Shown: piece after piece, positions 53,360 to 64,000 of the stretch
How the letters are laid out: every line of letters starts with the position of its first letter
How positions within the stretch are numbered: position 1 is the stretch's first letter
Source: Prorocentrum cordatum
Taxonomy: Eukaryota; Sar; Dinophyceae; Prorocentrales; Prorocentraceae
Direction: 5' to 3'
DNA length: 64,000 nt
Assembly: GCA_963575745.1 (NCBI GenBank)
Contig: CAUYUJ010014199.1
Location: forward strand, 67,501-131,500
Position numbers and translations under genes: made by a program
The notes under the pieces: model-generated
Told to the model about the DNA's origin: nothing
Database searches by the model: none
The model's input: the letters and a program-made list of their open reading frames with translations, nothing else

Positions 53360-55610
53360 CTTGTCGAGCGCTTTGGCCATCTGCTGCTTCTATCGGGCGC
53401 TGTCGATGCGCGAGGGGGCCCGCGGCGCGCTCTTCGCCCTGCGCTGGGCTCGGTGTCTCAGGGCTGCCCTGGCGATCGGCCCTGTCCCGATCGGGATCCG
53501 CAGGAGATGCTCCTCGGCCTCCGCCTGCGACGCGTCGGGGGCCCCAGCCGCGTCCAGCACAGTGACCTTGCCGAACTCTTCGCGTGCCAGCCAATCCGTG
53601 ACCTCGTTGTGGTAGGTGCGCGCGTAGTGGCTCGTCACCATGACCCGTCCTTGGCTTCCAGCCGTTGCGCCCAGCGGATCAGGTGGCGAGCCAGAAGGTG
53701 CTTGGGTCGCCGTTTCTTCCGCCAGGCTTTGGAATTCAGGTTATTTGCCACGTGCTGCGCGAGTTCGCATTGCCATGCCTCGCCGCGCGTCGCCACCCGC
53801 GCCGCGAACGCTAGCAGCTCGACCACTTCGACGAACCGGCCATTCTCGGAGCCCGGGTATGCGATCACGTCTTTCAGAGGCGGTGATAGGGGCGAATTGC
53901 CCAGGGGAGAGCAATACATGTATCCAGCGGCGCCGATGATCTATGTCTTGGACAAGGCTCTCGGGCGAATACGTGTAATGCCCGCCCCTGGGCTATTCGC
54001 CCTTATCGTCGCCGCCGGGTCATCGGGCTGTGCCACCAGCGGGGCGGCCGGCATGGACATGCAGAGCAGCGGCGGGGGCCCAGCGGCGCTCGTGGCGAGC
54101 CCCCCAGTCCGTGGCGCCACTGCGAGCGGTCGTGGCACCTCCGCCTGTCCAGCGCGTTGCTTCGGCCGTTTTAGGGAGGGCTGGCAGCCCTCGCGGCGCG
54201 AGGCCTGGCGGAAGTTTGCCGTGAAGGTGCTCGACCAATAATCTTCTGGTGTGGCAAGACAGGCCCTGAGCAGTTCCAAAATGGAATCCACGTCGTTTTA
54301 GGCGAGGGCTTTATCCTTGGGCGTGCCGCGCGGGTCAGCCCAGGCTGGTCCCCGCCTGAACGGCGATTCAGGATTGGGACGATTGCGGGTTGAACAAGAG
54401 CTCCGTAATTGCGCCAGGCCTCAGAACTCGTGGGCGGTCCTGGCTGGCATTGAGCCAGAGTCTGGCAGGCGCAGCTGCTGCCGCTGGAAGTCCGCATGCC
54501 GTCCCCAAATGAGCTGTTCTGCTTGGAATTCCTCCTCTTCGCCCAGCTTCTCTGCATTGATTGCGTCGGGCCCCCGCGCGCGCCGCATCGACCAGTCGGC
54601 CTCGTCTCCTGACGGGCGCGGGCGCAGGCCCATCTGCGGCTCGATGGCGATGCCATCGCCCACGAGTCATTTGCATGTGTACCGCACCGTGTCATTATGC
54701 TTGGGGTTCGGTGGTGGGTGCCTCCCGTGGTCCCGCTTTGCAGCCCACGCAAACGACATGTAATATCCCAGACTGCCCGCCCACCCGAGCACGAGGACGT
54801 AGTGCACCATGGCAACGCGTTTTTTGATGCCGACCGCGTCGCCGGGAAGCTAGGTGCCAATCTCGGCCGCGTCCTCGCCTCGCGCGAGAAGGCGTGTGAC
54901 AAGTCTCTGTGAGTGACTACTTGCCGCGCCCCTGCGTGACAGGCAGACGGTTAAGAGAGACAGCGAGAGCCGCCCGGTCGGCCATCCGAAGGGTGACCAT
55001 GCCGTGGCTGTTGCTGGCCTTCCAGGGGGTGGCGCCCTCCTCTTGGAGGCGGATCCACTTCGGCGACCACTGGCGCCAGTTCTCCGCTGGCCGACGTTTC
55101 ATCCAGAGCATCAGCTGCTCGCCTGGTTCGATCACCCCCCCGTGGTCGAGTGGAGGTCCTTCTGCCCCTGCCTTCCGTCTCTGCATCTCTCGTGTGCGGG
55201 AAGAAGTACATGTGCTCGGTGCTCACCAGTGGTATGGCCTCGAGGTCTTGAGGCGGAGCTTGAGGTCCACAGGCGCAGCCTCTACCGGGGCGCCAGGCAC
55301 CTTGATCCATCTGCCCCCCCTCCGAGAGAGCAAGATACTGTATGGCTGTGGCCGTCTGCTCTCCCCATCTTTGTAGGGCCTTGGGCCGAGCTGGGCTTCG
55401 CGGTCTGCCCAATGCCATGCACGTGTTCCGAAGGAGTTTCTGGTGGCGGGCCCGCCGTGATTTCGGCGCGGATCTATCATTCTTCCGCGCTTGCCCTCCA
55501 TATGGGGGAGCTCGCCCTGATGCTTGCCATCCCCAACTGGTTGTCCCATTTGCCACGCTGGGACTGCACAGTGAATGTCGTTTTTGGCGTTATCTTGGGG
55601 GCCCATTGAG
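53360..55610 (-). mobile_element. decayed retroelement with RNase H end, minus strand
   Basis: Coherent minus-strand protein pieces follow one another. KVPGAPVEAAPVDLKLRLKT (~55300), GVIEPGEQLMLWMKRRPAEN and ASNSHGMVTLRMADRAALAV (55150-54960), MVHYVLVLGWAGSLGYYMSF (~54810), IEPQMGLRPRPSGDEADWSM and INAEKLGEEEEFQAEQLIWG (54650-54500), and LELLRACLATPEDYWSSTFT (~54280). Then an RNase H-like end: NNLNSKAWRKKRRPKHLLAR and IRWAQRLEAKD (53745-53655), and in another frame SHYARTYHNEVTDWLAREEF (53635-53570), with the HN..DWL pattern. Several stops and frame changes. I recognise the RNase H end as part of a retroelement polyprotein but cannot name the superfamily. Confidence 0.55.
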
Positions 55611-55980
55611 GCATTCCAGGGCCTCTCAGGGGTCTCTGGGGGCCTCTTGGAGGCGTTTTTGTGGCCCGCTGGGAATCTCAGGCGCCATCTTTGGGGGGCG
55701 TTTCTCTGGGCCCCTTACCTGTGTTTGGTCTCTCGGTGGTGCTGTTGGAGGCCTCTTGGGCGCCTCTTTGGAGTTCGGAGGCCGAGTTGGAGTTATGCCA
55801 TGTGCCTTTTGGGTGTTTCTGGGACGCTCGCATCCTCAAATCGAAATTGCGAGATGCTCAAACCGTGGAGACAATAAGCGGATGGGCTTCTTGGGCCAGC
55901 CCAGGAACCCCCAAGACGCTCCAAGAGGCCACCCAAAAGTTTAGAAAATGGGCTCATGTGGCCATCTGGAGACATGTTGG
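55580..55980 (+). repeat. 'CTTGGGG' dispersed array, copy 4
   Basis: GGCCTCTTGGAGGCG and related words fill 55590-55790 and 55885-55930 around a short core at about 55845-55885 (CCTCAAATCGAAATTGCGAG). Confidence 0.6.
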
Positions 55981-56070
55981 ATGTTCGGATTCCGAGCAAC
56001 TCTCCGGGGTAGATGGACAATCGCTCAACGACCCCTCAGAGAGCGCAGGAACGCCACATTATTCCTGCAG

Positions 56071-57995
56071 TTGAGGGTTTGGGCGATACCGTTTGCAATA
56101 TCCATTGTTGAGGAACATGGGGGGCCTGATGGCATTCCATTTAGTGCTTGCGGCTCTGTGGCGGTTTTGGTGGAAAACCGCTGGCAAGCCACCACACACA
56201 GCAACACACATCTGGTATTTTCGGGACGGGACTTGATGGACAATCGTGAGGAGTCCTGCACACAGGGCAAGTAAGACTGGAACGCAGTGGCGCTACGAGA
56301 CATTACTGGGATGATGCCGATATGTTTTCTGTACTTACGCGTATTACAGTGAGCCGTTGATAGAAGCGCTGTTTGGGAACTGTGTGCGTAAAGGGGATAT
56401 CGCGAATTGAGTCAAAGCCACGGCTAATTGTAAGATATGGTTGTGGTCATTGATTGCCAACGCTGCTCGAAGACTACATGGTGAATCGCCCACCGAAGCA
56501 GCGTGTGAATACAGACAGCTAGCATGCTCGTGTTGCTACAGTACGAGATCTCAGGTAGTAGTGGCGACAGCGAGGTATTGTACAGCGCAGGAGTTTCTGC
56601 TCACGATGGGCTAAGGCGGGGCTCACGTTTCCGACCTCTCCTGCTGCAGTGTCGTTCCCTTCGGAAAGAACACAGGTTGCCATCTACTGGCCCCCGCTGG
56701 ACGACCTCGTGATCGGTCCGCCACCTGCGCGCATGGAGGCATTCTGGGAACTTGCTCCTGACACTTGCTCCCTGCAGTGTTGTATGGTGGCTTGTTGATG
56801 ATTGGGTCCTGCGATGGTTCCACGTGACTGCCAACCCCCCGTGGACTTCAAAGGGGTTCATGACTGTGGAGGCAGTGCGGGAGGGCCTGCAAACGATCCA
56901 GTATACACAACCAGCACAAGTATGCATGCAAGGCGAGAGGGGGGAGGGAACTCATGGGAGGAGGGGGGTAGCGGCATGGGATGCGGGCGTCCACCACTTG
57001 TCCGCAGTATGTCCCTCCACGCAGGTCTGTTCGTTGCTCCCCGTGTCCCGACCTTGACGCTGACAGGAATGATTGGATTCTCACCCGAAGACGCTTTCAG
57101 AAGTGTCCAAAGTGTTGGAGTGGAGGGGGCTTGCGAAGCGGCCAAAGTGAGGGAAGGGGAGGAACGGGACTTACGAACAGAGAACATGCGCAACCAGCGG
57201 CACGACGGAATAGGGAGACGGCATCCTGTGGTGTCCTCGCGCTTAGGGTGAGCAAATGTCGGGGCTGGGTGGGGAGCGGTGGGTGCGACGCATATATCTG
57301 CAGCTGATCGGATGCAGCGAGAAGGGATGTACGCGATTGTTGATGCAAGCGACGCCTGGAAACGTATTATCACATGTGCTATTCGTCAAGCAGAGGGTTC
57401 GCACCGAATAGATGGGCTGCAGACGCTGGGTGTTCTTGAAGTGACTTTATCGTTCCAGGCAGCGTCAGCAGCTTTGTGAAAGGTTTAAGCAAGTACGCCA
57501 GTCTAGCCTCTTTGGCACATCGGTAACGCGACTGTTTCCGTTATGTTTTTCTATCTTCTGGTCCGCCATTTCCGTCTGACGACAGGGTTGCGAAATTGAT
57601 ATATCTTGTGACAAGCAGTGCTGTCGCCAACGATGTGACATATTGTATTTGCAACTGTGTCTGGTGCCAAGGCGTGCGGAACTGGTGGTGCTTGGCTGGG
57701 TTACTCGGGCTTCCCCACACTGTCTCTGGCTTTCCAAGTGCTTGGGCGGTGACGTTTGGCCATCGTTGCTTGATGCGCGCGCCGCTGCTGCTGTCGCTGC
57801 TGCTGCTGCTCCCCCGTGTGAACAGCCCTTTTGGTTCCTTGAGCGGACGGCTGCCCGGAGGCCATGTGCTCCTTCTGCCGTTCACGCGCCTGCACCCTGG
57901 CCCGGGGCTCCGACGGGATCTACCGTGTGGAGCGCCGCCGACGCCGCGCAGCGGGCGGGGCCATGGCAATTACAGAAACATTGGCGAGCACAGGG
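56071..57995 (+). CDS. candidate spliced host gene, five exons (partial), unknown function
   Basis: Exons inferred from joined reading frames and splice-like borders. E1 56071-56270: after CCTGCAG, before GTAAGA; starts LRVWAIPFAISIVEEHGG. E2 56778-56932: after CCCTGCAG, before GCGAGA; VVWWLVDDWVLRWFHVTANP, then FMTVEAVREGLQTIQYTQPA. E3 57067-57146: after CTGACAG, before GTGAGG; MIGFSPEDAFRSVQSVGVEG. E4 57318-57440: after GATGCAG, before GTGACT; MYAIVDASDAWKRIITCAIR. E5 57586-~57995: after GACGACAG; DILYLQLCLVPRRAELVVLG, then GDVWPSLLDARAA. Intron phases are 2, 1, 0, 0, and each join keeps the frame open. Intron 2 would be GC-AG, a type known in dinoflagellates. First and last exons are not identified. 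I recognise no domain. The low repeat content here supports a real gene, but chance is not excluded. Confidence 0.45.
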
Positions 57996-58560
57996 GTGAG
58001 GAGCAGAGGTTTGGCAGCCCAGCCACCCACTGAAGCTGGAGCCATCGAAACCGAGCTAAACAAAACATACCACGGGTATGCAACATTTGTCGACTTTGGT
58101 GATTTCGGCGCGTCGCCAGTTGGGATGTGCTCTGGTCTGACAGCTTAGCATGACATGCCTTAACATAGCATGTCGCTGCATTGCCGCAGCGTGGAGGTCA
58201 GACGATTCGCATAGCATGGCCTCACAATGCCAAGCTCAGCATATCCTAGCAGCCCAGCAAATCATAATTCTTCGAACGGTCATCAACTAATGCTGTATAG
58301 CACAGTATCACGTGCACAGCGAAACATGATCGACCATGGCGAACCGTATACTTATCATTAGTGCTGTACCCGTACCATCATTACGTCATTCGTGCACTCG
58401 GGAGGCAAGGGCGATGACGGTCCTGCGGCAGGGTTGGCTGTCGACTCCCCGGCACGATTTGCGAGATGGACCGCAAGCGGGGGAAACAAAACATGATAAA
58501 CCCTTTTGCATCGTGCAATCTCACAGCGTACCAATACCAACTTATTCAATCATTTTGGGT
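57996..58560. other. 3' flank of candidate gene; AGCAT-rich patch
   Basis: Between 58145 and 58265 the word (T/A)AGCAT(G/A) recurs six or more times, including the inverted pair GACATGC...GCATGTC (58151-58173). No further exon could be linked. Confidence 0.4.
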
Positions 58561-58679
58561 GCAGCCTACGGGGTGCAATAAGTTTTGACCGCATCCGTGC
58601 GTGACCATCTCCAATGCTCGTGCAACCATTCCACCCGCATGGCCGCAACTAAGCTCAAATGGGCGGCGACAGCCACGGT

Positions 58680-58904
58680 AACGATGACGGTGATCATGTT
58701 CATGACGACGGGATGGACGATGTCGCCGACGACGATACTGATGGTGATAACGCTGACGGTGAGGATACTATCGGTGGCAATGATGACGCTGTCGGTGATG
58801 ACGATGACGATGATGCTGCTGATGATGATGCTGTTGTTCTTGATGATGATGATGTCGATGATGAATAGCATGATGATGATACTGATAATGATAAGGATGG
58901 TGAT

Positions 58905-58962
<58 letters not shown>

Positions 58963-59108
58963 GCGGTCATGATGAGGATGCTGATGATGATGCTGCTAGT
59001 GATGATAATGATGATATTGATGGTGATGGCACAGATGCTGATGCTGATGCTGATGCTGATGATGGTGGTGATTACGATGCTGATTATTAATATTATGATG
59101 AAAAGAGT

Positions 59109-59181
<73 letters not shown>

Positions 59182-59190
59182 CGGTGGTGG
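58680..59190. repeat. (GAT)n microsatellite, degenerate
   Basis: GAT with GAC, GCT and GGT variants, purest at 58915-58960 and 59110-59182. Degenerate GAT/GAC triplets continue to about 59340. Confidence 0.92.
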
Positions 59191-59589
59191 CGAAGATGCT
59201 GAGGAAGCGTGTGCGAGAAAAACATGACAAGGGTGACGACCTCGACGATTACGATGTTGACAGCGAGGCCGATGTTGACGACGATGGCGATGATGATGGC
59301 AATGATGACGCGCTCGATGATGATACCGATTATGCTGATGAGTATAACGAAGGAGTACCCGCTTGCATACAGTCAGAAGGTCGGACATATCTTAGTTGAA
59401 AGCTAATGGGGTCTTCGTTTATTTTTGATCACCTCCGTGCTCGAGTGCTCAGAAGCCAATGGTCTTACAATGATTTTAAGGTGCGCGCGGAGACGCGCGT
59501 GTGGCCCAGATTGCATTATTCTCCGTCTCCTCAGATTGGGTTTTCGGTATGATTCAAAGCGCGCCGACTCCTCACCCTCACCTCTCTCC

Positions 59590-59710
59590 ACCTCTTACCC
59601 CCCCACACTCAGACTCACTTACACCCGGACGCATCCATACTCAGGCACACACATACTCAGACTCACCCACACCCGCTCACACTCAGACTCACTCACACTC
59701 AGACCCTCGT
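59590..59710. repeat. ACTCAGACTCAC minisatellite
   Basis: CACTCAGACTCAC-like words repeated about every 10-20 bp; the same family resumes at 60280. Confidence 0.8.
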
Positions 59711-59799
59711 TTGCGCCAATTAAACGAGGATGCCTCAGGCGAGGCGTTGGTTTCAGCACTCCCAAGGGGGAGACGCCAGGGGATATTTCAATCCCTTCC

Positions 59800-60240
59800 G
59801 TTCGTGCCGGGGCGCCAGGGGGTATGACACTCCCCCGTTCCCGCCCAGGTTTTGGGGATGTATCAGGCGGTTTGCATGTTTCTGCCCCCCCCCCCCAGGT
59901 TTTTCTGTTTTGGTGGTCCTTTGCTCACTGCGATCTAGCACCCGTGGCATTTGGGCACCCCAGTGGGGGAGCTGCAATGGGGGTATGATGCTCGCCTGTT
60001 CGCGCCCAGATCGTGGGCATGTTTCAGGCGGTTTGCTTGTTTCTGCCCCCCCCCCTCCCAGGCTTTTCTATTCTGGTGGTCCATTGCTCACCACGATGTA
60101 GCAGGCGTTGCGTTTGAGCACCCCAAGGGAGAGTCGTAAGGGGCGGGGACACTTCAGGATTCGCGCCCGATTGTGGGAGCGCCTCAGGTGGCTTGCCTGT
60201 TTCTCCACTCCAGACTTCTCTATGGACTTGTGTGCTCCTC
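59800..60240 (+). repeat. ~160-bp tandem repeat, three copies
   Basis: CGCCCAG.TT.TGGG.ATGT.TCAGGCGGTTTGC and TGTTTCTGCCCCC recur at about 59844, 60001 and 60163. Between them lie TTTTCT.TT.TGGTGGTCC and the block GCGATCTAGCACCCGTGGCA. A displaced piece of the last block is at 60789-60825. Confidence 0.85.
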
Positions 60241-60279
60241 GCTCGCTCGCTCACCTCTCCTTGTTTCTATTTTCTTCAC

Positions 60280-60780
60280 TCGTATTCACTCATTCACATT
60301 CGGATTTACTTTTAAGTCTACTGATCGTTGTTTAACTTATTGTCCTTTTTGTTCTTGTCTTCTTCACTCAGACTTACTCATAACATTCAGACTCACCCGC
60401 AGTCATGTTCACTCATACTCAGACTTGCTCGCATTCAGACTCGCTCATACTCATAATCGCGTAAACACAGACTCATTAGCACCAAGACTGACGCACACTC
60501 AGACTCAGTTATGCTCAGACTCGCTCACCCTCAGACTCGCCCATATGTAGGCTACCTCGTACTCGGGTTTACTCATTGTCATATTCGTACTCATCTCACG
60601 CGGACTCGCTCACACGCAGACTCACTCACACTCAAACTCGCTTGCACTCACAACTACTCGCATCCAGACTCACGCGCACTCAGATGTAATCATACCCAGA
60701 TTCGACTTCACTTTGATTAGCTCACACTCAGATCACTCACGCTCGGATTCGTTCGCACCAGCGCTCACACGCAGGTGGCT
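60280..60780. repeat. degenerate ~10-bp CACTCAGACT repeat
   Basis: Dozens of (C)ACTCAGACTC(G/A)CTC words with irregular spacing over 500 bp. No coding capacity. Confidence 0.85.
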
Positions 60781-61385
60781 ACCGCGATATAGCCAGCGTG
60801 GCATTTGGGCACCCGAGTTGCCAGCAGGCGCCGTGAGCAGCACGCCACAGAGCGGGCGTAGCAACGCCATCCGCGCTTGTCTGAGTTGCCGCAGTGAGAA
60901 CGACAAGCGAAATTCCTTCTCGCTCGTCCACTTGTGTGTTCCCTCGTTCTCCTGAAGGATGTTCAGACGAGGAGAACGTCACTGAAGTGATTGCTGTCGT
61001 CGTCGTTGTCGCGCTTGTCGTCTGCGCGGACTCGTTCTCACACCCAGACAATCACTGACAGAGTTCTCCAGCCAGACGTGGCAGGAGTGATGGGATGCAC
61101 ATATGTGGATCTCTGCGCCGAGTAATTTAGCAATAAGCGGTTGGCGCGCGATGGTTGTTGAATGTTTTTGACATGCGCCGGCGTGCTGCACGCATGTGTG
61201 TTCATTGGACATGATGGACAACAAAGTTGTGGTTTTCCCATGACTTCAGCAGATGCGCGCGCAGGAACCTGGCCTGGTAACTAACTTCCAGTTGAACAGC
61301 AAGTGCTCCTGGGGCCAGGCGTGGAGGGCTGCAAACCCCAGAGGCCGAAAACTGCGAAAGACATCCGCATCGTTTTTATCTCAGT
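60781..61385. other. no gene seen
   Basis: Starts with the displaced piece of the 160-bp repeat; the remainder is of mixed composition without recognised features. Confidence 0.45.
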
Positions 61386-61735
61386 GCGTTGGAGGTCTGG
61401 GCCCCCCCTCCCCCCCCCTCCCTCCCCCCACCCACCCCGCCTCCCCCCCTCTTACTCATCCCCTGCCCCTCCTACCCCCCTTCCCCGCTACCCTCCCCCT
61501 TCCATCCCCCCTACTTATCCTCCTCTCGCTCCCCCCTCTTGCTCTCCCCCTCCCCCCTCGTGCCCCCACCGTTTTGCTCTCCCTCCCCACTGTTGCCCCT
61601 CCACCTCCTCCTCCTCCTCCTCCTCCTCGTTCTCCTCCTCCTCTTTCTCCTCCTCTTTCTCCTCCTCTTTCTCCTCCTGCTCCTCCTCCTCCTCCTCCTC
61701 CTCTTCCTCCTCCTCCTCCATTCCTTATTCTTATG
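61386..61735. repeat. C/T-rich low-complexity tract with (CTC)n
   Basis: C-rich to 61600 then CTC/CTT repeats to 61722. Confidence 0.93.
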
Positions 61736-61859
61736 AGTGATTTCTCCCTGTCGCACTCCGAGGCCAGTTTTTAGGGCTGGCCGGGAGTTTCGCCTGAGAC
61801 TCCCTCACCATGTAATCATGACTCTGAAGCTTAGATTTTGGCAACAATTTCACACATAG

Positions 61860-62160
61860 AGGGCGGGTGGTTTTCAACATGTGGCTCTCGCCGTAGCGCG
61901 GCGCACATTCACTCTAAAAAATTGCAAGGGTTTCACGCATTGCGGATCACCCGCTTTCAAAATGCGGCTCTCGCCATAGCGCCGCAAGAGAGTTTCACGG
62001 ATTGAGGATCACCCAGTTTCAAAATGTGGCTCTCGCCGTAACGCCGCGCACATTCGTTTTTTAGATATTGCAAGAGTTTCGCGGATTGAGGGCGTTTCTT
62101 TTTCAAAATGTGGCTCTCGCCTTAGCGCCGCGCACATTCGTTCAGAGTTTCACGGATTAC
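61860..62160 (-). repeat. ~82-bp satellite (inverted)
   Basis: TTTCAAAATG(T/C)GGCTCTCGCC and (T/A)AGCGCCGCGCACATTCG units at about 61875, 61955, 62018 and 62104. They are the reverse complement of the 4090-5260 core, with the same ~80/64-bp spacing. Confidence 0.85.
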
Positions 62161-62460
62161 CACGAGCAGCGTACCAGAAATTATGTTTTGGAAGGATTCA
62201 GATAATGCGGGTGCAACAATTACGTTGATTCGTGGTGTTGAAACCCAAGAATGGCGTTTTGGCCAGATCCAGGATCGTCAAGACGCAACAGTCAGGTTTG
62301 TCCGTGGCGATGGAATCCCGAGAACATGTTTTGGCATGCTTCCGGGTCTTCAAGCGGTTGTCTTCCAACGAGGCAGATCCTTCAATGGAAATGACCCGTT
62401 GTAGGGGCCCATGAAGTGGGAGCTTGGAGGGAGGGTGTATTCCAACATCGTTGATGTCTC
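62161..62460. other. no gene seen
   Basis: A 73-codon plus-strand frame (62183-62404) has reasonable composition but no recognised motif and no splice or promoter support. Confidence 0.35.
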
Positions 62461-63535
62461 TTGGGTTTACACTGGTCCTTCTCCTCCTCCTCCTCCTGCT
62501 TCTCCCCCTCCCCATCCTCGGGCGGGGAACAAAAGTTCTTTGTGGATGGGCACCCCAACCCAGTTTTCCATGTCTCTTTCCCCTGGACTCCTGGGCGTTG
62601 CGCCCCCTTCCTGCCCTCCACCCCCGCCCGGCCGCAGGAGGACCGGCGCAGGCCCCGCCTCGCGCCGCACCCAGCCAGCCCCGCACGGACGGCGGCGCGT
62701 GCCCAGCCAGGCGCGGCTCCCTCGAGGCCGCGCGTCTGCTCTGCCGTCCTCGGCCCCCCCCGGCCAGCGAGCGGGGCAGGGTGGCCCCCCTCGTGCCCCT
62801 CCCCTCTCCCTCCCTCCCTCCCTCGTTCCTCCTCCTCTCCCTCCCTCTCTCTCCTCTCCCTCCCTCTCCCCTCTCTTTTTAACCCCCGCCCCAGATCCTG
62901 ACCCCCAGAGGTCCCCAGGGGTCGCGGGAGGTCCCCAGATTTCCCCAGAGGTCCCCGGAGGCCCGGAAAGGATCGAAAACGTCCAATACATGTCCGAAGA
63001 CGTTCGAAATCCTTCCTCGATCCTCGGGGAGGGCCGAGGGCAAAACTTCGGAGGGCGGGCGGGCGGGCCAGCAGGAGCGATGGGGAGGCGGGGCCTGCCC
63101 GCAGGCCGGCGGCCTCGAGCCGCCCCGCCAACGTGGGGAGGGCCGCCCCGGCGCCCAGCCAGCGCGCCGCGGGCCGAGGCGCGCGGGGGGCGGGGCGCCG
63201 GCCCCTTTGCTGGAGGGACCTCGTTGTGGTGCGGGCCCACAGGTTCGGGGGTTGCCGGAGGTGCCCCTGGCCCGAGGTGCCCCCAGCTTTTCGCTCCATT
63301 CTGGAGCCCCTGGTGCCCCCTGGGCCTCGTGAGGGCCTCATTGGAAATCCTGGGGGCACCTTGGGCCAGGGGCACTCCTAGCAACACCCGACAAGTGGGC
63401 CACCCAGGCGCTGGCTTGCTCGCTTGGGTTTTCGGCCTCTCCGCGGCCCTCGGTACGAGAACGGCGCCCATATGCCGTACCATGTATGGACTCTCTTCAA
63501 GGCCCGCTCCATCGGTTGCTAGCGCGGTGAGGTGC
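62461..63535. repeat. C/T-rich tract and GAGGTCCCC(A/G)G array
   Basis: CTC-rich near 62470-62500 and 62800-62880. Short units of AGGTCCCC(A/G)G at 62905-62965 are followed by a ~55-bp core with CCGAAGACGTTCGAAATCC. GGTGCCCC units lie at 63260-63370. Resembles a relative of the CTTGGGG arrays. Confidence 0.5.
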
Positions 63536-64000
63536 GTTGTTTTTTCGGCCCTGAGGACCGAGCAGCCATGCACCGATCATTCCTGAGCCGAGGATCGACG
63601 ACGCCTCGGGAGGCCAGCGCGGTATGGTGCACACACGTTGCCCACGGACTCCGAAGCCGCGCGTCACAGGCCGCTCCTGCCCAGGGCCACTCCTTGCGTG
63701 CAGCCGAAGACGGCGGAGCACGGGCGCCCAGATCCGGGCGGGCGGCCCGCCCTTCGGAGGGCCAGCGGGCCCAGGATCAAGGAAGGAAAAACCACCTGTA
63801 CCCGATACTTAGCCTTTAGCTACACGGCCCTGGGTGTTCACTAAACAGCCCTGCCCTGTTCGATTTCTTCTTTGGGTGCGTTTACTGAACGGCCTCGCTC
63901 GTCGGGGTGGTAATCATGGGGGGGGGATTTTTCGCCCTCTGCACGAGGCCGAGGCCCTTGGGCGCCTCTCTGCCCTTCTTGGGGGGGCCCTCCCGGGGGG
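63536..64000. other. no gene seen
   Basis: GC-rich sequence. The last ~55 bases (GGCCCTTGGGCGCC..., CTTCTTGGGGGGG) look like the start of another CTTGGGG array that runs off the window. Confidence 0.4.

Noticed and set aside
62183-62404. Short 73-codon protein
   Set aside because: No motif, no splice or promoter evidence; could easily be chance.

Overview
The window looks like dinoflagellate nuclear DNA. The reasons are its high GC content, the heavy load of triplet microsatellites and satellite arrays, an almost complete absence of ordinary genes, and the particular retroelement families present. These are a Ty1/copia element with an MDVD-CCHC gag and an extra region between integrase and reverse transcriptase, and non-LTR elements whose RT reads FLDDVY. 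One candidate host gene uses a GC-AG intron. A motif close to the dinoflagellate spliced leader sits inside an LTR. The species cannot be told from the sequence. A 100-N run at 38769-38868 marks an assembly gap.

Layout. 0-1.6 kb: two copies of a LINE 3' end, each with a TG-rich tail. 1.6-21 kb: simple repeats and tandem arrays (a 'CTTGGGG' family, an ~82-bp satellite, a 73-bp array, a 65-bp-arm foldback, GAT/GGA/CTC microsatellites) with no gene I can defend. 21.2-24.0 kb: three ~0.9-kb tandem units separated by (GTT)n. 24.0-25.0 kb: a truncated LINE 3' end and a decayed membrane-protein fragment. 25.4-27.4 kb: polypyrimidine and CTG/GGT higher-order triplet repeats. 27519-34916: a young, nearly intact Ty1/copia element with 125-bp LTRs (one mismatch) and a GATCC target duplication. 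35.1-36.6 kb: a decayed multi-pass membrane-protein gene (-). 37.9-41.4 kb: a (-) LINE end with A-tail and an internal satellite array. 41.4-46.1 kb: an older, heavily broken copia element (-). 46.7-51.3 kb: a broken (+) LINE with RT, C-terminal region, long 3' UTR and (TG)n tail. 53.4-55.6 kb: a broken (-) retroelement with an RNase H end. 56.07-58.0 kb: a candidate five-exon host gene (+) with consistent intron phases. 58.6-64 kb: GAT repeats, a ~160-bp tandem, decamer repeats, and the ~82-bp satellite again, now inverted.

Functionally the window is a retroelement graveyard with one recent copia insertion. That element carries gag, a protease whose parts appear in an unusual order, integrase, a methyltransferase-like region, RT and RNase H. 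The pol frame is reached through a short overlap that contains a possible -1 slippery site. The other elements are too broken to be autonomous. The only plausible living host gene is the spliced one near 56-58 kb; I do not recognise its product.
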